Counted from the stretch's first letter, positions 44,487 to 53,788 are shown. The stretch is 64,000 nucleotides of DNA from Streptomyces zhaozhouensis (GCF_900230195.1 NZ_OCNE01000002.1:534888-598887), one strand, 5' to 3'. The notes: generated by a model not told the origin, from the letters alone. Numbers and translations: made by a program.

Positions 44487-45575
44487 TCACACGTTGAAGC
44501 GGAACTCCACAACGTCCCCGTCGCGCATCACGTAGTCCTTGCCCTCCATGCGCGCCTTGCCGCGTGCGCGGGCCTCCTGGACGGAGCCGGCGTCCATCAG
44601 GTCGTCGAAGGAGATGACCTCGGCCTTGATGAAGCCCTTCTGGAAGTCCGTGTGGATCACCCCCGCCGCCTCCGGGGCCGTGGCGCCGCGGCGGATCGTC
44701 CAGGCGCGGGCCTCCTTGGGGCCGGCCGTGAGGTAGGTCTGGAGTCCGAGGGTCTCGAAGCCGGCGCGGGCGAGGCGGGCCAGGCCCGGCTCGTCCTGGC
44801 CGACGGTCCCGAGGAGCTCCAGCGCCTCCTCCTCGTCCAGCTCGGCGAGGTCGGCCTCCAGCTTCGCGTTGAGGAAGATCGCCTCGGCCGGGGCGACCAG
44901 CGCCCGCTGCTCCGCCTGGAACGCCTCGTCGGTCAGCTCGTCCTCGTCCACGTTGAAGACGAAGAGGAACGGCTTCACCGTCAGCAGGTGCAGCTCGCGC
45001 AGCGGCTCGGCGCGCTCGCCGCCCTGGGCGATGCCGGCGGAGAAGAGGGTGCGCCCCTCCTCCAGGATGGCCTTGGCCTCCTCGACCGCGCGGACCGTCG
45101 GCTGCTTGTCCTTCTTGACCCGGGCCTCCTTCTGGAGCCGGGGCAGCACCTTCTCGATGGTCTGGAGGTCGGCGAGGATCAGCTCGGTGTCGATGGTCTC
45201 GATGTCGCTCTTCGGCGAGACCCGGCCGTCCACGTGGACGACGTTCTCGTCCTTGAAGGCGCGGATGACCTGGCAGATCGCGTCGGACTCGCGGATGTTG
45301 TGGAGGAACTTGTTCCCCAGGCCCTCGCCCTCGCTCGCCCCGCGCACGATGCCCGCGATGTCGACGAAGTCGACCGTCGCGGGCAGCACCCGCTGGGAGG
45401 AGAAGACCTCGGCGAGCTTCCCCAGCCGGGGGTCGGGGACGCCGACGACGCCGACGTTGGGCTCGATGGTCGCGAACGGGTAGTTGGCCGCGAGCACGTC
45501 GTTCTTGGTCAGGGCGTTGAACAGCGTGGACTTGCCGACGTTGGGCAGGCCGACGATACCGATCGTGAGCGACAC
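44487..45575 (-). CDS. ychF: redox-regulated ATPase YchF
   Basis: YchF is a universally conserved Obg-related P-loop ATPase that binds ribosomes and affects stress responses. The 362-residue protein has GLPNVGKST (residues 8-16), NYPFATIEPNVGVV, the DIAGIV switch region and NVDED in place of the usual NKxD, consistent with ATP rather than GTP preference. A coiled-coil insert is followed by a C-terminal TGS domain (LQTYLTAGPKEARAWTIRRG to EFRFNV). It begins with ATG at 45575. Two 12-bp repeats lie directly upstream. Confidence 0.95.
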   Translation of the reverse strand: MSLTIGIVGLPNVGKSTLFNALTKNDVLAANYPFATIEPNVGVVGVPDPRLGKLAEVFSSQRVLPATVDFVDIAGIVRGASEGEGLGNKFLHNIRESDAICQVIRAFKDENVVHVDGRVSPKSDIETIDTELILADLQTIEKVLPRLQKEARVKKDKQPTVRAVEEAKAILEEGRTLFSAGIAQGGERAEPLRELHLLTVKPFLFVFNVDEDELTDEAFQAEQRALVAPAEAIFLNAKLEADLAELDEEEALELLGTVGQDEPGLARLARAGFETLGLQTYLTAGPKEARAWTIRRGATAPEAAGVIHTDFQKGFIKAEVISFDDLMDAGSVQEARARGKARMEGKDYVMRDGDVVEFRFNV

Positions 45576-45588
45576 GTGAGACTTCCCG

Positions 45589-45621
45589 GAACGAGTGAGG
45601 GGATGCGACGAACGAGTGAGG
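45589..45621. repeat. two 12-bp direct repeats upstream of ychF
   Basis: GAACGAGTGAGG occurs at 45589-45600 and 45610-45621, 21 bp apart start to start, i.e. two helical turns. They lie 14 to 46 bp before the ychF start on its 5' side, where a regulator or ribosome-protected leader element could act. Confidence 0.6.
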
Positions 45622-45738
45622 CGCGGACGCCGCCCACCAGTCTAAGGGCGCCCCGGGTGACGGCCGCCGGGCGCGGTCATATCGACCGTTAAGCGTGTCC
45701 CTCCCGGCAGGGCCAGGGCCGCGGCTTACGTTGGGACG

Positions 45739-46254
45739 GTGGAACACAGCACGCACACAACTCGGCACCCTCGGCAACATCCGGCCGAGGTGCACCGGCG
45801 GGTGCCCCGGCCCGCCGGCGCGGCGCCGGCCCCGGCACGGGCCAGGACGGGCGGGACGACGGGGCGCGCGCCCGTCCTGGTCGCGCTCGGCCGGCTGCCC
45901 AAGCCCCGGCTGACCGGCCTCGGCTGCGGGGTGCTGGCGACGGTCGCGATGGTGCTCACCGCCTGGTTCTGCGAGCTGGTCGGCGGCGCGCCCACGCTCT
46001 ACGGGGTGCTGTTCGTCCTGACCTCGCTCGTCGCCGCCGGCTGGGTCCGCCCGGCCGAGGTGATCTGCGGGCCGATCGCGGCGCCCATCGCGTTCGCCCT
46101 CGGGCTGCTGACGACGAGCGGGCCGATGAACACCATGACCGAACTGGCCCTCCGGGCCCCCTGGCTCTTCGCCGGCACCGGGGTCGCCCTGTGGATCGCC
46201 CTGGTCCGCAAGGGACTTCAGCTGCTCCGCCGCCGGCTGCGCCGGAGCCGCTGA
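45739..46254 (+). CDS. conserved small membrane protein (DUF6542-like)
   Basis: The 171-residue protein has a 55-residue His/Arg/Pro/Ala-rich N-terminus, then four hydrophobic helices at about residues 58-78, 83-98, 108-125 and 138-157, and an Arg-rich C-terminus (RRRLRRSR). I recall a DUF6542 protein encoded next to ychF/ispH in Streptomyces, which this matches in length and position; that name is from memory. The GTG at 45739 is divergent from ychF, with a 163-bp shared upstream region. A later start is possible because the N-terminus has low complexity. Function unknown. Confidence 0.65.
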   Translation: MEHSTHTTRHPRQHPAEVHRRVPRPAGAAPAPARARTGGTTGRAPVLVALGRLPKPRLTGLGCGVLATVAMVLTAWFCELVGGAPTLYGVLFVLTSLVAAGWVRPAEVICGPIAAPIAFALGLLTTSGPMNTMTELALRAPWLFAGTGVALWIALVRKGLQLLRRRLRRSR

Positions 46255-46280
46255 GCCGGTCGAGTCGGTGCGGACGGGGC

Positions 46281-46380
46281 GCGTCGCCAGGCAGCCGGCC
46301 GCGTCGCCAACGCAGCCTGTCGCGTCGCCACGCAGCCCGTCTCGTTGCCAGGCAGCCCGTCTCGTCGCCACACGCCGGTC
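46281..46380. repeat. five degenerate ~20-bp tandem repeats
   Basis: Five units related to GCGTCGCCACGCAGCCCGTC lie head to tail (46281, 46301, 46322, 46342, 46362), each 19-21 bp long and sharing the cores CGTCGCCA (CGTTGCCA in one unit) and CGCAGCC or GGCAGCC in the first four. They fill the gap between the DUF6542-like gene and the end of ispH. There are no spacers, so this is not a CRISPR array. Confidence 0.75.
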
Positions 46381-46462
46381 GCGTCGGTGGAGCCGGCAGT
46401 GGAACCGGCTTCAGCAGCTGGACAGGGCGAACCGGACAAACCAGGTGCGCGCGGCCCGGCGC

Positions 46463-47446
46463 TCAGCCCTCCAGCTTGGCCGCGGCCTCGGCACGCAGGT
46501 CGCGGCGCAGCTCCTTGGGCAGCGAGAACTGGATGTGCTCGCTGATCGGCTGGACGACCTCCACGTCGTCGAAGCCGCGCTCGGCCAACCACTCCAGCGC
46601 GCCGTCGACCAGCACCTCCGGCACGGAGGCCCCCGAGGAGAGCCCCACCGTGCGCACGCCCTCCAGCCAGGACTCCTCGATCTCCGAGGCGTTGTCCACC
46701 AGGTAGGAGGCGCGCGCGCCGGCGCCGAGCGCCACCTCAACCATGCGCGCCGAGTTCGACGAGTTCTTCGAGCCGACGACCAGCACCAGGTCCGCGTCGG
46801 CCGCGACCTGCTTGATCGCGGTCTGACGGTTCTGCGTGGCGTAGCAGATGTCGTCGCTCGGCGGGCTGACCAGCTGCGGGAAGCGCTCCTTGAGCGCGCC
46901 GACGGTCTCCATGGTCTCGTCGACCGACAGCGTGGTCTGGGAGAGCCAGACGACCTTCTCCGGGTCCCTGACCTCGACGTTCGCCACGTCGTCCGGGCCG
47001 TCGACGAGGGTGATGTGGTCGGGGGCCTCGCCGCTGGTGCCGATGACCTCCTCGTGGCCCTCGTGGCCGATCAGCAGGATGTCGTAGTCGTCCTTGGCGA
47101 AGCGCACGGCCTCCTTGTGCACCTTGGTGACCAGCGGGCAGGTGGCGTCGACGGTGGCGAGCTTGCCGCGTTCGGCCTCACGGTGGACCTCGGGGGCGAC
47201 ACCGTGGGCGGAGAAGATGACGATCTCGCCCTCGGGGACCTCGCCGGTCTCCTCGACGAAGACGGCGCCCTTCTTCTCCAGCGTGCGGACGACGTACTTG
47301 TTGTGCACGATCTCGTGCCGGACGTAGATCGGCGGGCCGTACTGCTCCAGCGCCTGCTCCACGGCTATGACGGCACGGTCCACCCCCGCGCAGTAGCCCC
47401 GGGGGGCGGCCAGCAGGACGCGGCGGCGGTCGGTGTCTTCAGCCAT
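46463..47446 (-). CDS. ispH: 4-hydroxy-3-methylbut-2-enyl diphosphate reductase IspH
   Basis: IspH catalyses the last step of the MEP isoprenoid pathway, reducing HMBPP to IPP and DMAPP with a [4Fe-4S] cluster. The 327-residue protein carries the three cluster cysteines at 19 ([11 protein letters not shown]), 103 ([11 protein letters not shown]) and 201 ([10 protein letters not shown]). Conserved histidines occur in [10 protein letters not shown] and [11 protein letters not shown], and the substrate-binding [10 protein letters not shown] is present. The start ATG at 47446 diverges from xseA, with a 71-bp region between them. The 3' gap holds the tandem repeats. Confidence 0.96.
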   Translation of the reverse strand: MAEDTDRRRVLLAAPRGYCAGVDRAVIAVEQALEQYGPPIYVRHEIVHNKYVVRTLEKKGAVFVEETGEVPEGEIVIFSAHGVAPEVHREAERGKLATVDATCPLVTKVHKEAVRFAKDDYDILLIGHEGHEEVIGTSGEAPDHITLVDGPDDVANVEVRDPEKVVWLSQTTLSVDETMETVGALKERFPQLVSPPSDDICYATQNRQTAIKQVAADADLVLVVGSKNSSNSARMVEVALGAGARASYLVDNASEIEESWLEGVRTVGLSSGASVPEVLVDGALEWLAERGFDDVEVVQPISEHIQFSLPKELRRDLRAEAAAKLEG

Positions 47447-47517
47447 GCCCCCATCGTAGAGGCGGTGCGGAGGGGCGCGGGAACGGCACTGTCAGTGGTC
47501 GGGGTTAGCGTGACTCC

Positions 47518-48786
47518 ATGGCAGCGACGCAGACTTCGGCGGAGGCGCCGATCCCGGTCGGGGAGGTCTCCCGGCTGATCGGCGGCTGGATCGACCGGCT
47601 CGGGGCGGTGTGGGTGGAGGGCCAGATCACGCAGCTCTCCCGCCGGCCCGGCTTCGGGGTGGTCTTCCTCACCCTGCGCGACCCGGCACGGGACGTCTCC
47701 CTGCGGGTGACGTGCTTCCGGGCGGTCTTCGACCGGGTGGCGGACGTGATAGTCGAGGGCGCCCGCGTCGTGGTGCTGGGCAAGCCGGAGTGGTACGCCC
47801 CGCGCGGGGAGTTGTCGCTGCGCGCCTCGGAGATCCGTGCGGTGGGTGTCGGGGAGCTGCTGCTGCGCCTGGAGCGGCTGAAGCGCGCGCTCACCGAGGA
47901 GGGGCTCTTCGCGGCGGGGCGCAAGCGCCCGCTGCCGTTCCTCCCGGGGCGGGTGGGCCTGGTCACCGGCCGGGCCTCGGCCGCCGAGCGCGACGTCCTG
48001 GAGAACGCGAGGCTCCGCTGGCCGGCCGTGCGGTTCGCGGTGCGGAACGTGGCGGTCCAGGGCGCGCAGGCGGTGGCCCAGGTGGTCGAGGCCGTGCGGG
48101 AGTTGGACGAGGACGAGGAGGTCGACGTCATCGTCGTGGCGCGCGGCGGCGGCAGCGTCGAGGATCTGCTGCCGTTCTCCGACGAGCGCCTGGTGCGGGC
48201 CGTGGCCGACTGCCGCACTCCGGTGGTCTCGGCGATCGGGCACGAGCCGGACTCGCCGCTGCTGGACCTGGTCGCGGACGTGCGCGCCTCCACGCCGACG
48301 GACGCGGCCAAGCGCGTGGTGCCGGACGTGGGCGAGGAAGCGGCGCGCGTCCGGGAGTTGCGGGACCGGGCGCGGCGCGGGGTCGAGACGTTGCTGGCCA
48401 GGGAGGAGAGCGGGCTGGCCGGGGTCAGGTCGCGACAGGTGCTGGCGGAGCCGCATCGGATGGTGGACGAGCGCGCCGCGGAGCTGGCGACGCTGGTCGA
48501 GCGCTCCCGGCGCACGCTGGCGCATCGACTGGACGCGGCGCGCGCGGACCTGGCGCACACCAGGGCGCGGGTGGTGGCGCTGTCCCCGGCGGCGACCCTG
48601 CGCCGGGGGTACGCGGTTCTTCAGCGGGCGGACGGCGGGGCGGTACGCGCCCCGGAGGACGTGGCGCCGGGTGAGGCGCTGCGCGCCCGGGTGGCGGAGG
48701 GCGAGTTCGGGGTCACGGTGGCGCGCGGGACGGTGGAGCCCGGCGCGGAGGCGGAGTCGGCGGCGGCCGAGGGAAGCATAGGGTGA
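47518..48786 (+). CDS. xseA: exodeoxyribonuclease VII large subunit
   Basis: XseA is the catalytic subunit of exonuclease VII, which degrades single-stranded DNA from both ends. The 422-residue protein has the N-terminal OB-fold ([25 protein letters not shown]), a central catalytic domain with the [15 protein letters not shown] and [27 protein letters not shown] motifs, and a long coiled-coil C-terminal half (residues 260-370). The C-terminal beta-rich end [13 protein letters not shown] is typical. It is followed by xseB with a GTGA overlap, indicating coupled synthesis of the two subunits. Confidence 0.95.
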   Translation: MAATQTSAEAPIPVGEVSRLIGGWIDRLGAVWVEGQITQLSRRPGFGVVFLTLRDPARDVSLRVTCFRAVFDRVADVIVEGARVVVLGKPEWYAPRGELSLRASEIRAVGVGELLLRLERLKRALTEEGLFAAGRKRPLPFLPGRVGLVTGRASAAERDVLENARLRWPAVRFAVRNVAVQGAQAVAQVVEAVRELDEDEEVDVIVVARGGGSVEDLLPFSDERLVRAVADCRTPVVSAIGHEPDSPLLDLVADVRASTPTDAAKRVVPDVGEEAARVRELRDRARRGVETLLAREESGLAGVRSRQVLAEPHRMVDERAAELATLVERSRRTLAHRLDAARADLAHTRARVVALSPAATLRRGYAVLQRADGGAVRAPEDVAPGEALRARVAEGEFGVTVARGTVEPGAEAESAAAEGSIG

Positions 48787-49040
48787 CGGCCATGACGGAA
48801 CCGGACGCGGGCGCGACGCTCGGCTACGAGCAGGCGCGGGACGAGTTGGTCGACGTGGTCCGGCGGCTGGAGGCCGGCGGGGTGACGCTGGAGGAGTCGC
48901 TGGCGCTCTGGGAGCGCGGCGAGGAGCTGGCGCGGATCTGCGGCCGCTGGCTGGAGGGCGCGCGGGCGCGGCTGGACGCGGCGTTGGAGCGGGAGTCGGA
49001 GCGCGAGGAGGGCGAGGAGAGCGAGGACGCGGAGGAGTGA
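48783..49040 (+). CDS. xseB: exodeoxyribonuclease VII small subunit
   Basis: This 85-residue subunit binds the XseA coiled coil. It has the conserved core [50 protein letters not shown], predicted to be helical, and an acidic Glu-rich tail ([13 protein letters not shown]). The GTG at 48783 overlaps the xseA stop; an ATG three codons later (48792) is an alternative. It ends 15 bp from the converging DUF4245 gene. Confidence 0.93.
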   Translation: MTAMTEPDAGATLGYEQARDELVDVVRRLEAGGVTLEESLALWERGEELARICGRWLEGARARLDAALERESEREEGEESEDAEE

Positions 49041-49055
49041 GCCGGCCGGGCCCGG

Positions 49056-49724
49056 TCAGCCCTCGGTCCCGGTCGTCGGCTCGGTCTCCCTGACCTCCAG
49101 CGCGCCGGCGAGCCTGGCCAGTTGGTCCAGCGGGGCGGTGCCCATGACGACGGTGGTCACCTCGGGCTCGGTCAGCACCAGGGCGTCGTACTTGGGCCCT
49201 TCCCAGACCGTCCACTCCCGGTCGTCGACACGTTCTGTCCTGTCGGTCTCCTCGGCGTTCTGGGTGACGGAGGGGACGAAGTCCGCCGGTTCGCCGTCGG
49301 ACTGGGCCAGCGCGGCGTAGCGCTCGTCCGGGTCGAGGAAGCCGAGCCGCCAGGTGGCACCGTGCTCGCCCTGCGGCTCGTAGCGCACGGAGGTGGCGCG
49401 CCAGTCGCCGACGAGCCCCTCGGGCACCACCAGCGGATAGGGCGCGGCGCGGGCGGCGGTGGCGGAGGCGACCTCGTACTCCACGGTCCGCACCTGCTGC
49501 TCGGTCTCGCCGTTGGGCGTGAGGAAGTAGACCGCGAGGGTGCCCAGGGTGATCAGCGCGGTGGAGATCACCATGTTCTGCACGCTCTGGAGGCGCAGCC
49601 GCTTCAACCGCCGCGCCCTGGCGTCCTCCCCGCCGGCGGCCGCCGGCGGCGCGTCCTCGGGCCGGGGCTGGGACGGGTCCGCCTGCGCCGCGTGGGCGGC
49701 CTCCGTTACCTCTTCTTTCGCCAC
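49056..49724 (-). CDS. DUF4245 membrane-anchored protein
   Basis: The 222-residue protein has an N-terminal Ala/Glu/Pro-rich segment, a single membrane helix at about residues 50-70 (VQNMVISTALITLGTLAVYFL) and an extracytoplasmic domain with the DUF4245 pattern: YPLVVPEGLVGDWRATSVRYEP, WRLGFLDPDERYAALAQSDG and VVMGTAPLDQLARLAGAL. DUF4245 proteins sit next to glpX in actinomycetes. The start is uncertain: I use the GTG at 49724; an ATG at 49781 would add 19 Gly/Arg-rich residues. It is divergent from glpX. Function not known. Confidence 0.8.
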   Translation of the reverse strand: MAKEEVTEAAHAAQADPSQPRPEDAPPAAAGGEDARARRLKRLRLQSVQNMVISTALITLGTLAVYFLTPNGETEQQVRTVEYEVASATAARAAPYPLVVPEGLVGDWRATSVRYEPQGEHGATWRLGFLDPDERYAALAQSDGEPADFVPSVTQNAEETDRTERVDDREWTVWEGPKYDALVLTEPEVTTVVMGTAPLDQLARLAGALEVRETEPTTGTEG

Positions 49725-49793
49725 CCCGCCATGTTCCCGCACCGCGTGTGCGGCGTCGCAGCCACCCCCTCGTTCGCTCATCAGATAGGCGGT

Positions 49794-49823
49794 CTGCTCA
49801 TCTGAGGCCGATCGGGCTAGAGT
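49794..49823 (+). promoter_or_regulatory. candidate glpX promoter
   Basis: TAGAGT (49818-49823) is a good -10, with CTGCTC (49794-49799) 18 bp upstream as a weak -35. Transcription would start near 49830, giving a leader of about 50 bases before the ATG at 49881. Confidence 0.4.
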
Positions 49824-49880
49824 CGAACCACCCTCAACCCGGCACGAGTGCGCCCGGCGCACTCGGAAAGGTGCGTTCCG

Positions 49881-50909
49881 ATGACCGAACACCACCTCCC
49901 CTCACCCCTGGACGTCGCGCCCCAGGCGCCCGACCGCAACCTGGCGCTCGAACTGGTCCGCGTCACCGAGGCGGGGGCCATGGCCTCGGGCCGCTGGGTC
50001 GGCAGGGGCGACAAGAACGGCGCCGACGGTGCGGCGGTCCGCGCCATGCGCGCGTTGATCTCCACCGTCTCGATGAACGGCGTGGTGGTCATCGGCGAGG
50101 GCGAGAAGGACGACGCCCCGATGCTCTTCAACGGCGAGCGAGTCGGCGACGGCACGGGCCCCGAGTGCGATGTCGCGGTCGACCCGGTGGACGGCACCAC
50201 GCTCACCGCCAAGGGCATGGGCAACGCGGTCTCCGTGCTCGCGGTGGCGGAGCGGGGTGCGATGTTCGACCCGAGCGCCGTCTTCTACATGAACAAGCTG
50301 GCCACCGGCCCGGAGGCGGCGGAGTTCGTGGACATCGACGCGCCCCCCGAGGTCAACGTGCGCCGGGTCGCCAAGGCGAAGGGCGGCTCACCGGCCGACG
50401 TGACCGTGGTGATCCTGGACCGCCCGCGCCACACGGACCTGGTGCGGCGGGTGCGGGAGAGCGGCGCCCGCATCAAGTTCATCCAGGACGGCGACGTGGC
50501 CGGCGCGATCATGAGCGTCCGCGAGGGCACCGGCGCCGACCTGCTGCTCGGCATCGGCGGCACCCCGGAGGGCGTCATCGCGGCCTGCGCGATCAAGTGC
50601 CTGGGCGGCACCATCCAGGGCAAGCTCTGGCCCAAGGACGAGGAGGAACGGCGGGCCGCGCTGGACGCCGGCCACGACCTGGACCGGGTGCTGCACACCG
50701 AGGACCTGGTCCACGGCGAGAACGCGTTCTTCGTCGCCACCGGGGTCACCGACGGGGAGCTGCTGCGCGGGGTGCGCTACAGCGCCGCGACCGCCACCAC
50801 CCAGTCGCTGGTGGTGCGTTCGCGCTCGGGCACCATCCGGCAGATCGACTCCACGCACCGGCTGGCGAAGCTGCGGGCCTACAGTCAGGTCGACTTCGAA
50901 CGGCCCTGA
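49881..50909 (+). CDS. glpX: class II fructose-1,6-bisphosphatase GlpX
   Basis: GlpX hydrolyses fructose 1,6-bisphosphate in gluconeogenesis and is the main FBPase of actinomycetes. The 342-residue protein has the metal-binding [15 protein letters not shown] and [16 protein letters not shown] motifs, the nucleotide-like [13 protein letters not shown] region, and the C-terminal [28 protein letters not shown]. The start ATG at 49881 has GGAAAGG upstream; the longer in-frame codon lacks a ribosome site. It is followed by a hairpin and a WhiB gene on the other strand. Confidence 0.95.
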   Translation: MTEHHLPSPLDVAPQAPDRNLALELVRVTEAGAMASGRWVGRGDKNGADGAAVRAMRALISTVSMNGVVVIGEGEKDDAPMLFNGERVGDGTGPECDVAVDPVDGTTLTAKGMGNAVSVLAVAERGAMFDPSAVFYMNKLATGPEAAEFVDIDAPPEVNVRRVAKAKGGSPADVTVVILDRPRHTDLVRRVRESGARIKFIQDGDVAGAIMSVREGTGADLLLGIGGTPEGVIAACAIKCLGGTIQGKLWPKDEEERRAALDAGHDLDRVLHTEDLVHGENAFFVATGVTDGELLRGVRYSAATATTQSLVVRSRSGTIRQIDSTHRLAKLRAYSQVDFERP

Positions 50910-50940
50910 ACCGCGGCGGGCCCTGGTCGGCCCGCGCGGT
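50910..50940 (+). terminator. hairpin terminator after glpX
   Basis: ACCGCGGCGGGCC and GGCCCGCGCGGT pair as a 12-bp stem with one bulged G and a 6-base loop, beginning at the base after the glpX stop. Confidence 0.65.
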
Positions 50941-51076
50941 GTCCCGACGGCAGCTCTCGGTGGGGCGGCGGCACGGCCGGTGTGGGGCCGCCGCCCCAAT
51001 GACCGGGAACGACCGGAAGCGGGTGGGGGCGCGCGTCGGCCGGGGTGGGAGGCCGCCGACGCGGGGTGGGGGTGGC

Positions 51077-51442
51077 TCAGGCGATGCGGGTGATGTCCGC
51101 CTGGCGTCCGCCGGAGGCGGCCTCACGGCGGCGCCGACGGCTGAGCACCACCCGGCGCTCGGCGGCGGTCAACCCGCCCCAGACGCCGTAGGGCTCGGGT
51201 TGCAGCAGGGCGTGCTCACGGCACTCGATCAGCACCGGACAGCGGGCGCACACCGACTTGGCGGCCTGCTCGCGGGAGAGTCGCGCCGCCGTCGGCTCCT
51301 GGGACGGGGCGAAGAACAGCCCCGCCTCGTCGCGGCGACAGGCGGCCTCCGAGTGCCACGGGCCGGCCAGGTCCCTGGAACGGGGCTGGGCGGAGCCGGC
51401 TGGGGACCACGGGGACTCGTGTGGCGGTGACGGTTGCAGCAC
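51077..51442 (-). CDS. wblI: WhiB-family iron-sulfur regulator (probable WblI)
   Basis: This 121-residue WhiB-like protein should bind a [4Fe-4S] cluster through Cys35, Cys65, Cys68 and Cys74 (patterns CXC spaced CARC, then CREH). It has the diagnostic GVWGG turn and a basic C-terminus ([11 protein letters not shown]) for DNA or sigma-factor binding. The gene lies beside glpX, as wblI does in the Streptomyces order I recall, and the two converge. I chose GTG at 51442 because GGAG lies 6 bp before it; a TTG at 51448 would add two residues. The 205-bp region upstream holds its promoter. Confidence 0.85.
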   Translation of the reverse strand: MLQPSPPHESPWSPAGSAQPRSRDLAGPWHSEAACRRDEAGLFFAPSQEPTAARLSREQAAKSVCARCPVLIECREHALLQPEPYGVWGGLTAAERRVVLSRRRRREAASGGRQADITRIA

Positions 51443-51647
51443 GGTCAACTCCTGACGACGGCTACCGGGGGGTCGCTCCTGGCTCGACCCTCACCCGTCG
51501 TGGGAGCACCCACGTCCACTTCCCACCTTGCTCGGCCATACGAGTGACGGTCCCCCGAGCCCTACCCGCTGTGCGCACGCTTATGCACAACGCGACCACG
51601 CACCGTCCGCGAGTTGCCCCCCGAGGCGCCGCGGGAGCCCCGCGCTC

Positions 51648-52403
51648 TCACCCGTTGCCGAGGTCGCGCAGCCGCTTCCCCTCGATCGCCTTGACCTCCA
51701 CGCTTCCCATGATCGCCGCGCCCTGCACGGTGATCACCGGGGCGCGCAGGTCGGTCGCCTCCCGCTCCCGGACCTCGAACCCGCCCATCACACCGGAGCC
51801 GTTGCTGCGAAGCGTCACGTTCTCCGGGACGCGGATCTCCACGCCGCCGAAGACGGAGGTGGCGTTGATCGTCACGTGCTGCTGCTCGAACAGCGCCTCG
51901 GTGAGGTCCAGTTCGACGTAGCCGAAGACGGCCACCGCGCTGACCTTGGAGCCGACCCGCCAGGTGCCGGCGCGGTTGGCGCTGCTGAAGACGGCCACCA
52001 CGTTCTTCGCGCCGGCCACGCGGATGCCGCCGTGCTTGTGGCCGCCGAAGCTCATGTCCCGGCCCTGTCCCGGGCCGGGGCCCGGCGCCGCGGGGCCCGG
52101 CGGCTGGGAGCGCTGCCCCGCGGGCAGGTCGCCGATCAGGGGCTGCAACTCGCCGAGTGTCTTGGAACGGTAGAGCGCGTCCAGCCGCTCCGCGTGCTCG
52201 TCCGGCTCCAGCCGCCCCTCGGCCAGCGCCTCCCGCAGGATGTCGGCGATCCGGTCCCGGTCGGCGTCCGAGGCACGCACCGCGCCGGGACCGTGGGCCG
52301 CGGCCGGGGCGGGGGACGGGGCCCCCGTGGCCGGCGCGGGCGCGGGGTGCTCGGGCTCGGCTGACTTCTCCAGGGACACGGAGGGCGGCTTGTCTGCGTT
52401 CAC
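51648..52403 (-). CDS. DUF1707-domain and LiaF-like protein
   Basis: The 251-residue protein has a variable Pro/Ala N-terminus and a DUF1707 domain at about residues 40-90 (RASDADRDRIADILREALAEGRLEPDEHAERLDALYRSKTLGEL). It then has a beta-rich, LiaF/YvqF C-terminal-like domain of repeated strands: NVVAVFSSANRAGTWRVGSKVSAVAVFGYVELDLTEA and VFGGVEIRVPENVTLRSNGSGVMGGFEV. No membrane helix is seen. The start is likely GTG at 52403, with -10 TACGCT ending 6 bp upstream, so the message would be leaderless. A perfect palindrome overlies the promoter. Confidence 0.8.
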   Translation of the reverse strand: MNADKPPSVSLEKSAEPEHPAPAPATGAPSPAPAAAHGPGAVRASDADRDRIADILREALAEGRLEPDEHAERLDALYRSKTLGELQPLIGDLPAGQRSQPPGPAAPGPGPGQGRDMSFGGHKHGGIRVAGAKNVVAVFSSANRAGTWRVGSKVSAVAVFGYVELDLTEALFEQQHVTINATSVFGGVEIRVPENVTLRSNGSGVMGGFEVREREATDLRAPVITVQGAAIMGSVEVKAIEGKRLRDLGNG

Positions 52404-52419
52404 CCCTTCAGCGTACCGA

Positions 52420-52437
52420 GTCGCGATACATCGCGAC
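52420..52437. promoter_or_regulatory. perfect palindromic operator upstream of the DUF1707 gene
   Basis: GTCGCGAT-AC-ATCGCGAC is a perfect 18-bp palindrome (2-bp centre). It lies just upstream of the candidate -10 TACGCT (minus strand, 52410-52415) and overlaps the -35 position, so a bound protein should repress the leaderless DUF1707 gene. The core ATACATCGCG is also present in the operator of the PadR operon at 61574-61590. Confidence 0.65.
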
Positions 52438-52573
52438 CAGGGTCCGCGCGTGTTCGCGCCGGGCAGACGCCGGTCGTCGACCGTCGACCACACGTCACCG
52501 AAACGCCCTCAACTCTCGGGAAAACCACTCGAAGTGGGTATTTCCGTGAACGGCTGGCATGAGGAGAAGCACC

Positions 52574-52615
52574 ATGTATGTCACCGTTGCCACCGACCCT
52601 CATCCCGCGATCTGA
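52574..52615 (+). CDS. possible 13-codon upstream ORF of ahpC
   Basis: A 14-codon frame (ATG to TGA) encodes MYVTVATDPHPAI. It has an excellent ribosome site (GAGGAG, 7 bp before the ATG) and ends 20 bp before the ahpC TTG, just before the ahpC ribosome site AGGAG. Small size and lack of conservation evidence make it uncertain; it may be a leader peptide for translational control or chance. Confidence 0.35.
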   Translation: MYVTVATDPHPAI

Positions 52616-52635
52616 CACGATCAGGAGCAGCCACC

Positions 52636-53190
52636 TTGCTTACCATCGGTGACAAGTTCCCCACGTACGAACTGACCGGCGTCGTCGGCCCGTCCGAGGA
52701 GCTGCGGTTCGAGACCTTCACCAACAAGGACCGGCAGGGCAGCTGGTCCGTGGTGTTCTTCTGGCCGAAGGACTTCACGTTCGTCTGCCCGACCGAGATC
52801 GCCGCCTTCGGCCGGCTGAACGGCGAGTTCGCCGAGCGCGACGCCCAGGTGCTCGGGGTCTCGGGCGATTCGGAGTTCGTGCACCACGCCTGGCGCCGCG
52901 ACCACGAGGACCTGCGCGAACTGCCGTTCCCGATGCTCTCCGACCCCAAGCACGAGCTGATGCGGGCCTGCGGGGTGCGCGGTGAGGACGGCTTCGCGCA
53001 GCGGGCGGTCTTCCTGGTGGACCCGGACAACGAGATCCAGTTCGTGATGGTCACCGCCGGCTCGGTGGGGCGCAACCCGCAGGAGGTGCTGCGGATCCTC
53101 GACGCCCTCCAGACCGACGAGCTGTGCCCGTGCAACTGGTCGAAGGGCGAGCCGACGCTGGACGCCGAGAAGCTGCTGGCCGGGGTGTGA
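52636..53190 (+). CDS. ahpC: alkyl hydroperoxide reductase AhpC
   Basis: AhpC is a two-cysteine peroxiredoxin that reduces organic peroxides and peroxynitrite. The 184-residue protein has the peroxidatic cysteine in FTFVCPTE (Cys51) and the C-terminal DELCPCNW (Cys164, Cys166) with the resolving cysteine, typical of actinobacterial AhpC. The TTG start at 52636 has AGGAG 8 bp upstream. ahpD follows by 4 bp. In many Streptomyces a divergent oxyR precedes ahpC, but here the upstream gene is the DUF1707 gene, so regulation may differ. Confidence 0.92.
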   Translation: MLTIGDKFPTYELTGVVGPSEELRFETFTNKDRQGSWSVVFFWPKDFTFVCPTEIAAFGRLNGEFAERDAQVLGVSGDSEFVHHAWRRDHEDLRELPFPMLSDPKHELMRACGVRGEDGFAQRAVFLVDPDNEIQFVMVTAGSVGRNPQEVLRILDALQTDELCPCNWSKGEPTLDAEKLLAGV

Positions 53191-53194
53191 CCCG

Positions 53195-53740
53195 GTGGCC
53201 CTCGACGCGGTCAGGGCGGCGCTGCCGCCCCACGCCAAGGACCTGAGCCTGGCCCTCGGCTCCCTCACGCGCCACGGCGAGCTGACCGAGCAGCAGCTCT
53301 GGGGGACGCTGTTGGCCTGCGCCGAGGCCACCCGCTGCGCGCCGCTGCTGCGGGAGACCGAGGCGGAGGCGCGCAAGCACCTGACCGAGGACGCCCACCG
53401 GGCGGCCCGCACGGCGGCGGCGCTGATGGCGATGACCAACGTCTTCTACCGCGCCCGCCACCTGCTCGACGACCCAGAGTACGACGCGCTCCCCGCCGGG
53501 CTGCGGATGAACGCGCTGCGCGATCCCGGCGTGGACCGGGTGGACTTCGAACTGTGGTCGCTGGCGGTCTCCGCCGTCGGCGGCTGCGGCCGCTGCCTGA
53601 CCTCCCACGAACGCGCCCTGCGGCAGGCGGGAGTCAGACGCGAGACGGTGCAGGACGCGATCCGGGTGGCGTCCGTGCTGAGCGGCGTCGCCGCCACCCT
53701 CGACGCGGAGGCCGCGCTGGCCGGCTCGGCGCCGGCCTGA
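53195..53740 (+). CDS. ahpD: alkyl hydroperoxidase AhpD
   Basis: AhpD recycles AhpC in actinobacteria, passing electrons from a lipoamide system, since AhpF is absent. The 181-residue helical protein has the catalytic CGRC motif (Cys131, Cys134) with His138, the AhpD proton-relay pattern CxxCxxxH. The upstream core [28 protein letters not shown] matches the family. The GTG at 53195 lies 4 bp after the ahpC stop, so the pair is co-translated. A strong hairpin follows. Confidence 0.92.
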   Translation: MALDAVRAALPPHAKDLSLALGSLTRHGELTEQQLWGTLLACAEATRCAPLLRETEAEARKHLTEDAHRAARTAAALMAMTNVFYRARHLLDDPEYDALPAGLRMNALRDPGVDRVDFELWSLAVSAVGGCGRCLTSHERALRQAGVRRETVQDAIRVASVLSGVAATLDAEAALAGSAPA

Positions 53741-53748
53741 GGAGCGGC

Positions 53749-53776
53749 GGGCCGCCCGGCGTGGCTCGGGCGGCCC
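53749..53776. terminator. bidirectional hairpin between ahpD and PP2C gene
   Basis: GGGCCGCCCG and CGGGCGGCCC form a perfect 10-bp stem with an 8-base loop in the 48-bp gap between the converging genes. It can serve both. Confidence 0.7.
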
Positions 53777-53788
53777 CGCGTCGCTGCC

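Noticed and set aside
46281..46380. CRISPR array
   Set aside because: Units are directly adjacent, degenerate and without spacers; no cas genes are nearby.
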